Source: Ramazzottius varieornatus
Taxonomy: Eukaryota; Tardigrada; Eutardigrada; Parachela; Ramazzottiidae
Assembly: GCA_001949185.1 (NCBI GenBank)
Contig: BDGG01000001.1
Coordinates: 4,704,629-4,768,628, forward strand
Direction: 5' to 3'
Length of the DNA: 64,000 nucleotides
Within the stretch, counting starts at the first letter, position 1. Every line of letters begins with the position of its first letter. The notes under the pieces were generated by a model. The model saw only the letters and a list, made by a program, of their open reading frames with translations. It was not told the DNA's origin and did not search any database. Made by a program: the position numbers and the translations under genes. Positions 45,354 through 56,564 of the stretch are shown piece by piece.

Positions 45354-46764
45354 ATGACACCCTACAGTAGACCGCCAGCTGTAGCACAAGCCTCTTCTGG
45401 CCAGAACGGCTCCATTTCGTCCGCCTCCACCCGGCAAAGACCGGCGTCACACGCCGAGCGCATGCAAGCCAGCCGAACGGGAGTACGCGCTGCAGTCATG
45501 GCCGATATTCGAAAGCAACCAGCTTTACGACATGTCAGTGCGTCCCAAGTCCATGATCGAAGTGACCCAACGATGTATTTCGGTGCAGCCGAGAGGGACA
45601 ACGTCAAAAGCGCCAACAGCGTACAAATGAACACCGACAGTCCGTCGCGCAATGGCTCTGCTTACAACTCACGGCCTACCACACCCTTTACGGCTCGCAG
45701 CACTCCAGCACCATACGCTATTCCAGGTGGAGCAAACAGCGCTCTGGAATACCCCCATGTCTCCGCCAAGCGTCCACCCATCGCTTTGGCCCCCAAGAAC
45801 TCTCGTCCCAACACTCCGGCGGCGATTTACCCGCGATCGTCCTCTGCCAACGGCGACCCGCTACACTTCGTCCACCAGTCACGATCGGTCACTCCAGCTG
45901 TTCCACCGCCGCCGCCACCTCCTCCCCCACCACTACAGGAATCGCAGCCGCTCAAACGATCCGTGAGCATGGCTAGCTTGGCTTCGAAACTGTCCCATCT
46001 GTCGTCGGCGTCAACCAACTCAACACTATCTACCCTGACCGCTATCACAGACAAGCTACCAAAAGTGGCGAAAGACTTCTTCCAAGCGTCGACGGAGAAC
46101 CTCAACTCGAAAACAGTGGTGACTACTGTCCACCATGCAACTTCCTCGTCCGTGGTGAAAGAGCAATCGGAAAGCAAAAGTCCTGTGGAAAAAGCGCGCT
46201 TGAACGGCGGGAATAAGTTCGGGGATTCAACTGAATGGAAAGCTACGAGGAACACTCATATCTCACTCAATACCGCCACCAAAAAACCACCACCATCCAG
46301 CCTACATACTTCCGGCCAACAAGAGACAGGTGGGTGAAGCAGGTGTAGTTGTTGACTTCTACTTCAGAAATACACCAGTGGGTTTGGATTTTCAGAGAAC
46401 CGCCCGCAAAGTCGGGCGTCGATTAGGAGTTCGAACATTAGAAGTAGCATCGCATCTGCCTTCAAACGCCCGTCCGCTTCCGGGATCTCGTTGACGTCCA
46501 CAGCCTCTAAAGATAAGCAAGAACACGCGGCGCAGAGCCAGTCGGCCGACGTGGTAACTTGGCCGGCCACCAGGCGATTCCGCCGATCTACAGGATCGGA
46601 GACTCCGAGTGCCGGCCAGCAGGTCAAGGAGACTGTCACAGTCACTCAAGGTATGAAAGCGTCTTACTTGTACTACCAAAATTTCAAGATATCACTACCA
46701 CTGCACTGAGTCCCCTAGATTTCTTTCATTTTCAGCCGTCTACGAAAGGACTTACCTTACCTAA
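45354..46764 (+). CDS. unrecognised Ser/Thr/Pro-rich protein with polyproline stretch
   Basis: Three exons (45354-46329, 46396-46650 and 46736-46764) join in frame to 1260 nt, 419 aa. Low-complexity and disordered, with a run of ten prolines (SVTPAVPPPPPPPPPPLQ) that could bind SH3, EVH1 or profilin. It is followed by a predicted helical stretch SMASLASKLSHLSSAST. The C-terminus is short (VYERTYLT). I recognise no family. Composition is like cytoskeletal adaptors, but that is weak evidence. The small last exon is chosen because it keeps frame after a TTTTCAG acceptor. Start uses the ATG following TTTTGTCC; an upstream exon is possible. Confidence 0.55.
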
Positions 46765-47041
46765 GGTGCACCACATGACTGCAAAAGCTTCACAGCCTTC
46801 TTTTGTTCAAACCAAGTTGGCTTGTGGAAAGAAAGAATCCCAATCCCAACCAAGAATGTTGCTGTCTCAAAACATGAGAATTAAAAAATTTCATAAACTA
46901 TATTTTATACTAGTTTTGGTAGATTGGAAAGGCATATTGTCGAGCTTATATGTCAAATTAATTATCCCTTTGCCTATCATAAAGCTGGGGACTTACCAAG
47001 ATCGCCTCTCTTAAGGTTTGCTACACAGTCACCATTTCTTG

Positions 47042-48242
47042 TCATCTGTGGAACACGTTGTAAGTCTTCCCGGCCATGATGGAGTCAAGCTGTTGAGCTT
47101 TGATGTCGACGTCTTCGAATCCGTTATTCAGACCGCGTTCTACTAGGCTCAATATTCTCCGGACGAAAGGCGTCGCTGTGAAGGCAGGATCAAATAGGTC
47201 GTCCAGGGAGTGCCATCTGCACTCGACGATCTCTGTGGCGCAAGGGCGAATTTCTTTCGTCTTGGGTTGCATTCGACACACGACGTAAATGTCCGACATA
47301 CCGAACGAGGCTACCATGTCGTGATGCTGCCGAAATGCCAGCACCGACCTGAACTCTAGAACGAAGGCAAACTTGTGTGACAAAACAGATGGAAACTTGA
47401 AATATTAGACCATGAAACGACCGGAAATGAAATTGCACGGCGTAATATGATCAACCCTTCCCAGGCGTTTGCATAACAACATCCCAATAAAATGTACCTG
47501 TCTCAATTCCCGTTTCTTCAAGGACTTCGCGCTGTGCAGTCTTCTGAATGTCTTCCCGGAAGTCGGAGAACCCACCAGGAAACTTCCATATGCTTGGCTA
47601 AAATTAGCATTGTCGGCGTCAGCAACTCTGGTTCATGAGGCGAGTAAACTCACGTTGGTTGTGTCGCGGATCATCAGAAGCTTTGACGCTTCTTCGTCAA
47701 TAACGCAACCTGGGTAGTAAAAGAGCAAGCTGACTTCGGGTCTTTGACCGTGAATTGATAGATCGGCACTATTTCGTTGCAGAAGATACCAAGGAAGCAA
47801 ACCTGCAACGCCAACCGTGTGCGTGGTATATTTCGGCATTGTAGATGGAACGGCTGAGTCGAGTAGCCACATGTTCATCAGCAGATACCCATCTCGGCAA
47901 TGGTGCAGAGAGAATCCCTGGGCTAAGCATATCGGGACCAAAGCTAATGTGGAAATCGGTAGGTACAGCCACATCCCGCGAATCCCGTCAGCTTTACAGC
48001 GCGCAATCTCATCTAGAAAAACGTGTTCTTCGTTGTCAAAGCCAACAGCCCGTCAGAAGAGCAGAACTGAATGTTACCACATGTGCACATGGTAGGAAAT
48101 GCGTAGACTAACCACAAAGCTCCTTTGCGAACAGCTCCTGTGAAGACTCTGACAGATACCGAGAATCATCCTTCACATCAAGTCGCACACTTCCGAAACG
48201 ATTTGCTGGACTGAAGTTGAAAGTCTTAGCTTGGGAAGACAT
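47042..48242 (-). CDS. NUDT6: NUDT6-type Nudix hydrolase
   Basis: Nudix-fold protein of the NUDT6 (FGF2-antisense) family. The N-terminal exon has FSPANRFGSVRLD, matching the DRFGGISVRL start of NUDT6. Next come RGMWLYLPI and GFSLHHCRDGYLLMNMWL (like AVWLHIPI and GFCFHHAESD..LTLWL). Then HTVGVAG, MIRDT and the Nudix box KFPGGFSDFREDIQKTAQRE followed by VLEETGIET, which has the required G(5x)E(7x)REUXEEXGU residues. The last exon has EFRSVLAFRQHHDM, FGMSDIYVVCRM and ends YNVFHR. Substrate not predictable from sequence. Introns interrupt at VAG and after the Nudix box; all GT-AG. Confidence 0.9.
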
Positions 48243-48798
48243 GTAGCGAGGGCTGCAATGGTTCCGAAACACCGGACTATATCTCTAGAGGACAAAAAGA
48301 ATCACGTACGAATAATGTCCTCTACCCCGTATACATAAAACAGTTCATAGGAAGACTAGCGCATCCGATGCAGCAAAGGATCTTTACGTACCACTTGCGA
48401 ACGTATGAAAGCTCTTGCGAGCCGTCTTGTAAGATTTGACATGGTCAGTCTCTGGACGTAGATTCGCCCAATAAACACATGTACGCTACTGCCAAAATAG
48501 GTGGTCTTCCCTGCGGTGCCCTACATCGTGGTACTCTTCCCACCTGTGTGTAGAAAAGAAACGGCTTCCGCAAAGGCAGCTGGCTTCAAGTCGACGATGG
48601 AGTCGGTGACCGGAGCAAGACGACACAGTCGTGGCACTCGGGTACACGGTATCCAGCAAACGGCCGCATACTGTTCTGGCAAAAGGGTGAGCATCGAGGA
48701 AGATTTGAACCCAAAGGAAACGACGAAGGACGGAATCCGAAGTACTGGCAGCAATCACTGAATTTCGCTCTGTTTCTGTTTGGGAGCAAACCCCATTA
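48243..48798. other. NUDT6 upstream region
   Basis: No supported feature; should hold the NUDT6 promoter. Confidence 0.35.
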
Positions 48799-48981
48799 TA
48801 GAGACTGAGAGCGAAAGCGCACTTGCCCAATTCGATATGCACAGGAACATTGTGGCCTCATAGGAACAAGTTGGTCTCGTAGGCGCTGTGTTGAAAGAGA
48901 CGCGCAATGTTTACATATGACGTCACGATGTTCCTATGCGTATCGAATTGTATTGGTGCGCTTTCGCTCGCAACCTCTGTA
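48799..48981. mobile_element. 183-bp TIR element (foldback MITE)
   Basis: Left arm GAGCGAAAGCGCAC then CAATTCGATATGCACAGGAAC; right arm is its complement, GTTCCTATGCGTATCGAATTG then GTGCGCTTTCGCTC. The arms extend about 55 bp each around a short loop. TA lies outside both ends. Confidence 0.75.
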
Positions 48982-51814
48982 TTACCACAAGTTCACAACA
49001 TTAAGACAAAGTTTCAATGCCCCGGGGTTAATCAGAAATCTCAGTCTTGGCCCAGGGGTAGACGGTTTGACTTTTACCCACGCGGGTCAGGTGGACCCGT
49101 GGAAGTGAAACTGCGATTCCGCAAATTTATCCCTTTACGATTCGTTTGAGGCTCCCGTCTGTATTTGCTACTTGTACGGGAAGACTAAAAGGACTACTGG
49201 GACTAGTATGCGGACCGTTTATCATCCGGAAACCTGCGGACGGAAGGGCGCCGACGCGAGAGGGCAATCACTTCATCCTCGCCCAAGCATGGAAATGGAC
49301 GCCTTGAACGGTACCTCCTACGCAACAGGTGCAACAAACTGTGGCTGACACTGGCGGTGTTTCTGACAACGACTGAAGCTACCAGCATTTAACATATTCA
49401 CTTTACAGGGCTACACCACTCCGGAGTCTCCGGGCGATACACCAGCCGTCGTACAGGTAGTGCGGACATGAGCAACAGGTAAGAAATGATTCCATGATAC
49501 ACCACAGTTTCCGACTTTCGCTTCATACTTCGCTTCGTACGTACCTTAACTTGCTTTTTCCTACAGTGGTAAATTTCTCATAACGGTATAGCTTCGCGTA
49601 CGTACTGTACATCCGCGGAGGATCGACGAGACTCGTCGAACACCATCACGTAAGTCGACTGATGATGAGCCGTACGCGCCACCAAGCTCATGTCACTAGC
49701 TCTCATTTTTGGCTCGCGGGCGTACGTGTGCTGCGTGGTAAGAAAAATAGTTCATAGCGGATCACATAGAGAGCAGTGGATGGTACATATACTCTTGAGC
49801 ATCTTGTAACCGGTTTATCATAATAGATTCTATGAGGAGCGTCAAGTGAAGTGCTCATCGTCGTCTCGTACCGTGCAGTATGGATCAGCGGATATGATAA
49901 CCTTGAATGAATGACAAGAAATCTGCTCCATTTGAGCCATCATATCGAGGCAAGACAGCTTGCTGCGTTTCGGATCTGTATGGTAAATGCTAATTGAATT
50001 TTCTCATATCCCCCATGTCAAAATAAGCAGTGCCATTGTGACAACCGCGAATACGTGTTAACGGAACATCCACAGGACTGATACCGTACTTTGGGTATAG
50101 GAACGGATCTACGCATATGGAATACTTTTGTACCTGAGGTCTTGAGGACTGTATCAGAGTTGGGCCGATAAGTTCTCCGGTAAGTTCGGTACTTCACTCT
50201 TGATCGTATAATTCGTTATGGGTGTGATAAACCCGGTGTCCGAACTCTGGCCCGAGATTCTCAACGCTGAAGATGGCTCCTCTCGTAAAGTCTCACATTA
50301 AATGACAGTGATGGACGGTGGTATGATATATGGCGATAAATCTTGCTCGAAGATCGAATATTTTCTTTGGTCCTTCTTTGAGAGCACTTCGGCCAGCCTC
50401 GCTGGTCTTAAGTTCTGCTCATCTCGGAGTCCACGCGTCCGAAATTTCCCGAACCATGTAGGGTACACTGTATGTGTGAAACAGTAATTTTATAATGGCT
50501 CGACGAACGGCTCGGTTAGCATATGATTTTTGCTAATAATTAATTGTTTGCGAGCTGTAAGGCTTTAAGCCGAAGCGCACTGTACAAGGTACAAGGAAGT
50601 TACGCGTTGCAGCTCTTGAAGGTATGCAGTCTTGCAGAACTTGCTGCAGCCTTGCTCGTTATCAAGGCTATCCAGTTGGCTCTGACAGACTCTTTTCCAC
50701 TATGAAATAGAAATATGAAACAAGATACAGTGTGGTGTAATGGGTGTTATGGTATGAATAAATTTGCTATGCCCTGCATGGAACTCTTTGGCTATAACAA
50801 GCTCAGAAGACGGTGACAAGTGCAGATACTGCTACTTCCGCGTCCGCGTATATGGGCCTCAACTAAAAACCCTGAAAGGTGGGAAGAAGCCCGGCGAAGT
50901 TTATAGAGGAAGTGTACTCTGGTAAAAGTTCAAAAATTGGATTCGAATTTGACGGCGCTATGCCGGTTACGTAGGAGGTGATTTTGTGTGTTGACGTTTG
51001 ATCTGCTACTGCGCATACTGTACCGCTTTGAGACTGAACGAGTGTCATTGACTTGTCTGGTACCGCCGGTCCTACAGTAGTGACCGATGAATTTGATACT
51101 TGTTGTTTTATTGAACGAACGGTAGAGCTCGCTAGATTTGTGGTGTTTACCGCTGCAAGCTGCGGATCTATTGATGTGGTCCCACCTAAAGGAGTTTGAG
51201 CAGGTTCGATTAAATTGGTTGGGAAGTGGGTTTGGGTATGTAGAGCACGGTAAACTGCCTGCAAAGTTCGGCAAGAGCTCTCATGTTGACAGCTGAAATG
51301 AAATTGTTGCTGTCGATCGCTCTCGAAGCGTGTCCCTGACCTGACATGCAACGTTATGCATACCAACATTAAGCTTAATTTTTTGTCGCACGGGCAAGTC
51401 TTATCGCTGTTGACTGAGCTTTCGAACCAAACGCTACCTTCTTCGAGGAACAACCATATCAAGACAATTTCTCCTGTTTTCGTGGAAGAAAATACCCATT
51501 CGCTCCTTTGAAGAGAAAAAACCGAAATAGCTTATTCACCGTGCCGGTTCACGTAGCTGATCAGGTTTATCACCTTCCCAGACGCAGGCATTCGAAGTAC
51601 GAGTAACCGGACAGTTTCGTTGAGCTGAACTGAAGATATAGAAACTTCCTTTGTAACAAGTGCTTTTTTCTTAGGAAGCTCAGGGAATTACGCAAGCTCT
51701 CGAACGAGGTGATCACCACCCATCAGGCACCATCCACCGAAACCAGGAAGCGTAGTCGGAAGTCTGCTATTGATCGAGTGAAAGTGCCCGTCGGGGTTCG
51801 TAGTGGTGCTCAAG
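48982..51814. other. long intergenic / Eps8 5' region
   Basis: No convincing gene. A 600-bp minus-strand frame at 50863-51462 encodes 199 aa rich in Ser/Thr/Val, with no recognised domain and no good ATG at its start. A TTCTTAG acceptor near 51674 probably begins the untranslated part of the first Eps8 coding exon. Confidence 0.35.
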
Positions 51815-54800
51815 ATGCCAGGGAACGACAACTACCAGGCCCTGGCCAATGGATACCCGCAATCCGGTCTTGGGTTCGCGACTCGTCAACCACAGCCAGC
51901 ACGGGCTACAGCCTCTAACCCTTCACCATCCGGAACGCGACTTTTGGACATGCACCGCGAAAGAACCCGCCAGGCGGAGACGCAGCCCAGCACTAGCAAG
52001 TCCAAAAGCCACCTACAGGCTGCCACCGGAAGTTCCAGTTCCAAGACGGACTCTAGCAGTACCGAGCAGTTCTCTTCATCCGCAGCTACCGGTACGTGTG
52101 AAGTGGCTCTTTATACTTTGCTTGATGGCTACCGAATACAGCACCTTTGATATCTGGTTCGAGGAACGGAACTCTTCGCAACAAAGCTAACGATCCGTGC
52201 TGGTTATATGCATGACAGCGCAAGCACGCATAAAACACGGTTATCACATACAATCTTCTATATATGCATAAGCACGAAAAAATATCGCGAACATTATTAT
52301 TAATCCAGCCTCTGAGCTGATTACTGCAGACGGGAGGTAGTGACCGAAGATTTGCTGCGATCAATATCAATATTTCGCCACAGACCTTCTGATCATCGAT
52401 CAAGCAAAAACCAGCCTTTTTATGGAATATAATGAAACAGTGGTTGGTTAGGTTGGCGGACAATGGGTCGCTGTCGCATTTGAACCAAAGATGCTCCGTA
52501 GCGTACTTTCTAGCTACTTACTTACACTACCGTACCACCAAACGCTCACGGCGCAGTGTCTTCCGCAACAAACAATATTAGGGGCAAAGAACGTCATCAT
52601 GATTATATTTATTATAATCTATGGTGATGGATGTCTTACAAGAATATGTTAGTTCCAGCAGACTTCAATTCTGAATAGGTGCCAAGTATTTTGAAATTTC
52701 GCAAGTGTGCGCATCAAAGATTAAGAAGAGCCCCTAATTTCGTGAAGAGTGGTGAATTAAAGCTTGAAAAATTCGGACAAGTTCCGCGACTCGTCGAGGT
52801 GTCGCATCTTAGCATGTCATTTGCAGACTTCATGAACATTCGGTCTTGGCGAAAGTCTTGTCCTGAAATAAAGCTCAACATTACTAGCACCTGGTGAGAT
52901 CTACATACTGTACGAAGGCGTAAACGGCCATTTTATCGAGAAGCTATCTGTGTGATTAAATACTTATCGTCGGCATGTTCGTGTGATAAGCCCAGATTAG
53001 CCGGCGTCTATTCTTTCATGACTTTTGCAAATGAATACCGAAGGAGCGCAAAGTTCTCGATAAAGCTGTTTATTTCACGGCACTAGCTGAGTGCGAATTG
53101 CGCCGAAGATGCTCTTACGCTGTCAAAGCATGATTTCCGATAAGCTCTGCTCGGTTTTTGGCTTCGAACACTCAGCGAGCTGTATACCTACCCAACTACA
53201 TAGTGGGGATCGATCCCGATAAAATGTGTTTCGATTGTTAAGATTTCTGTGACCGTACTTTTGAAGGAGGAAGTGAAGCCATGTCTTTCTTGCCTCCAGA
53301 TCGCCCTTGGGAAACCAGCAGCTCATGGCCGGAAGAAGCAGCTCTCTATACCGTCGACCATCTGGCCACTTTCACGGTCGGACAAAGCTACGGTAAGCTC
53401 TACTTCTCTGTTCCCACACCATAAACATATCATCAACTTTCAGAAAATAAGACGAACTAATTGTGTCCTGACTAACTTCTCGTATCACAGATTGAGTAGG
53501 GATCCTCTGCATCTGAATATTGCTATCCTGCTTCCAATGCGACTTTGCGCAGCAGGGAATGTTGGATATTTTCTACAATATCTCCTGTTTTTTTCAGAGT
53601 TGGTTTCTGCTCAAGATGGAGTACGGCGTCTGCGACAGATGGAAAAGTCCAGCGGTATCTGGACCCAGCGGATGCACCTGCGCCTCGAAAGACAGTACCT
53701 GGCCATCATCGATTTCGAGAACGGTGATACAGTAGAACGCTTCTCTTTGGACTTGGTCGGCGAAGCCCACAGTTTCATTAGTCACGACGCCAAAGAGCTG
53801 TACAACAACATTCTGGTCTTCACCGTCGGCATCAAGGAGAACTCTTCTTCAACGACGAGCGGCAATGTCTCCGAAATGCACCTCTTCCACTGTCTACAGA
53901 CCTCCGCCAAGCAGATCGCTAGTGACGTCAACAGGTTGAGCAGCGCCATCAAGAACGCCAAAGTAGCTCATTCCGCAGACAGGTAACGAAAAGAGTTCCC
54001 TCTCATACTATCATATCGACCAACAAACTAATCTTAGCATGTCGATATCTTGAACCCGAAAGGTGGCCGGGGAAAAGTAACGGTGCGCGTATTCCTCCTC
54101 CGCCCCTGGTACATCCACCGGTTGAGCCTCATTCAAATGGTGCCGCACTGAAAGCGACGCCGAGTAAGAGCAAGATTCAGGAGAAAGTGGACATCTTCGA
54201 CGCCATAGTTGGTAAGCTCGATCCTTCGCTCCTTTGAGCTGAACACTGTCTTATGGAGTTTGAGGTGGGCGAAAAGAGCACCTTTGTGTGTAGTGGATCC
54301 GCGATTCGGAAGGAGGCTAGCCGGGAACGCTGCGACTTCCGGCGAAGTGAGGACCTATTCCGGACGGACGACAGCCAGCAACGACGAGCATTTGGACAGG
54401 ACCAGAGAAAATGCATCAGGAGCCAACCATCAGCGCGATGTCCAAATGTTAAACTCGTGCTTCGACGATATCGAGAGCTTTGTCCGACGGCTGCAGTACC
54501 AAGCTGCCGCGCTGAAAGAGTTACATAGACGACGCCAACACCGGAAAAGCAAGAAGAAAGAACCCGGAGGTAGGCTATTTCGTACAATCTAGAAGTAAAC
54601 GGTAGGAAAAATGGCGGAATCGCCATAACTTGCGCTGTTTCATAAGACCGACTACAATTTGAAAGGCTGGATTTTCGATCCATTCTGAGTGTTTATGATA
54701 ATTATGGCAGTCCAGATTATTATTTTTGGGTTTTTTGCAGATGGAATGCTGATGCTTCGATCTCGTCCACCGAGTCAAGCCGACTTTATCGACACGTTAC

Positions 54801-55942
54801 AGAAATTTAAACTAAGCTTTAATTTATTGGTAAGATCCTCCCTCGTTACTCTTTCCCCTCAGAAGAAGGTAAACCCAACCACTTTAGGGCAAACTACGTT
54901 CGCACATTCACGATCCCAACGCGCCAGAGCTGGTTCACTTCCTCTTCACGCCCCTGGCACTGGTCCTCGAAGCCAGCGCCAGCCAGGCCGCAGAGGGCGC
55001 CACCTCTTCATGGGGCGATGGCGGTGTGGGTCTTGCCAGCCGCATCGTGACACCTTTATTGACGGCGGAAGCTAAGCATCTGTTGGTCAACTGTCTGAGC
55101 AGTAAGGAAAGCGACCTGTGGCAGAGTCTTGGCCAAGCATGGACCAGCACGCGCGAACAGTGGCCAGGAGACGTTCCAGAGTACTACCCAGTCTTCCATG
55201 CCGGCCACATGGCGGCGGAACATCCGTATGGATACAGCTATGCTCACTCGCAGTCAGATGGGGAACCGACGGCTGCATCGTCGAGAAGGAACGGCAATTC
55301 TCGGTGGAGAGAGGTTTGTAACTGAGGAAATGCTTACCGCGAATTGCTGACTGATTGGAGTTGCTGTTGCAGGAGCTCGATGAAGGTGATATGTACAGCG
55401 ACGATAACTACACTGGTAGTGAACAAGATACGGCTAACGGATACTATGCTCAACAAGCCAACCAGCTTTCTGGCTCGCCTTGGCCTAGGTAAGTCGGCAT
55501 GTCTGGATTGAACGCGTTTGATTGTTTCGGGAAACCGGAAGTCGACGGCAGAGACAGAAATTTTGTTGGTGTTGTAGGGAGAGCCAGACTAGTGACGGTG
55601 GCTATGGGGACAGTGCTTTCGAGAAGGAGCAGCGTCGCTTCTTGGCTCAAATGGAAGCTGACCAGCATGTCCGGATAATTCAGGTCCTCTTTGGAAGGAC
55701 TGGAAAAAATGACAAGGAACTGAGCGTAGCCAAAGGCGAACTGCTCAAAGTAGGTCGCTATGAGCACCGTTGATGATTTCCGCTGAGCACTTGTGACCAA
55801 GAAGCTACAACAGCTTACGATGATTTTTCTGCAGTTGGTTAACGACTCACGGAACTGGTGGCTGGCCGAGAATAGCCAAGGAAGGTCCGGCTACGTTCCC
55901 AACACTATCGTCCGAAGAGTGGCCAACCCCTCCCAACGGTAA
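51815..55942 (+). CDS. EPS8: Eps8-like actin regulator (PTB and SH3 domains)
   Basis: Links receptor signalling and Rac to actin. The first exon (51815 to about 52091) is a disordered leader; the next (about 53267-53392) has ALYTVDHLATFTVG, as at the start of the Eps8 PTB. The PTB follows (53598 on): QDGVRRLRQMEKSSGIWTQR and MHLFHCLQTSAKQIASDVNR. Then RDVQMLNSCFDDIESFVRRL; FIDTLQKFKLSFNLL; and GKLRSHIHDPNAPELVHFLF plus LWQSLGQAWTSTREQWP, the conserved Eps8 middle region. An SH3 domain is split over two exons: NDKELSVAKGELLK and LVNDSRNWWLAENSQGRSGY plus VPNTIV. The reading frame reaches TAA (55940-55942) directly after the SH3 exon, although the same spot is a possible donor. The C-terminal SAM-like actin-capping domain of mammalian Eps8 is not found. 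Confidence 0.9.
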
Positions 55943-56564
55943 CCAGCACTTGCTTGGAATTCCTGTTTCTGTTTCGAGCCATTCATTTCTTGAAAGCTTT
56001 TGTTCAAATTGTTCCTGCATACCCGGGAAAACAAACAGTAATTTGGTTTCGCGGCTAACCAGCTCTGATGCTTTTTCTTCACGTTGTTCCTTCCAATTAT
56101 TTATGCTTGCTTGTTTGAAAAACTGCAGTTTTGCTCAAGATAAAGAACACTGTTGACACAATCGACGCCCTTTAACAATATCACAGATTTAGCTTCATAG
56201 TCGAGCCGTCGACCGACTTCACCACTTTTACATCCTGCTTAGGCTCAACTCGGCTGACCCAATGCTTGCCCACTTCGTCACACTATAATATTGTTTCGAA
56301 TCCATATACCAGGTTGACCTTTTTACTGACCGGTGGTTGCTGTGACATTGAACTGGTGCCGGTGGAAAGTACGATGGAATACGGGTGTTCGATAAGTGGA
56401 CCGCGTCCATAGTGCTGAAATGTTGGAGTAGTTTCTCCGGATAAACAAATGTGCACTTATTCGTTCGTGAATTTCCTTGACGGAACTCCAATCACCGGCT
56501 GAGTGTGGAAAACATCGTTAACATCAGATTGTCACCCTTCATACATTATTTATAAATAACTGGT
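55943..56564. other. Eps8 3' flank / promoter side of the next gene
   Basis: No coding exon supported. A TATA-like TATTTATAAATAA lies 10 bp before the ATG of the next gene, too close to be its TATA box if that ATG is the start. I found no in-frame way to splice Eps8 onto the next gene's first exon. Confidence 0.4.

Noticed and set aside
50863-51462. 199-aa open frame on the minus strand
   Set aside because: No domain, no in-frame ATG at the start and no splice or promoter support. Ser/Thr-rich composition alone is not enough to call a gene.
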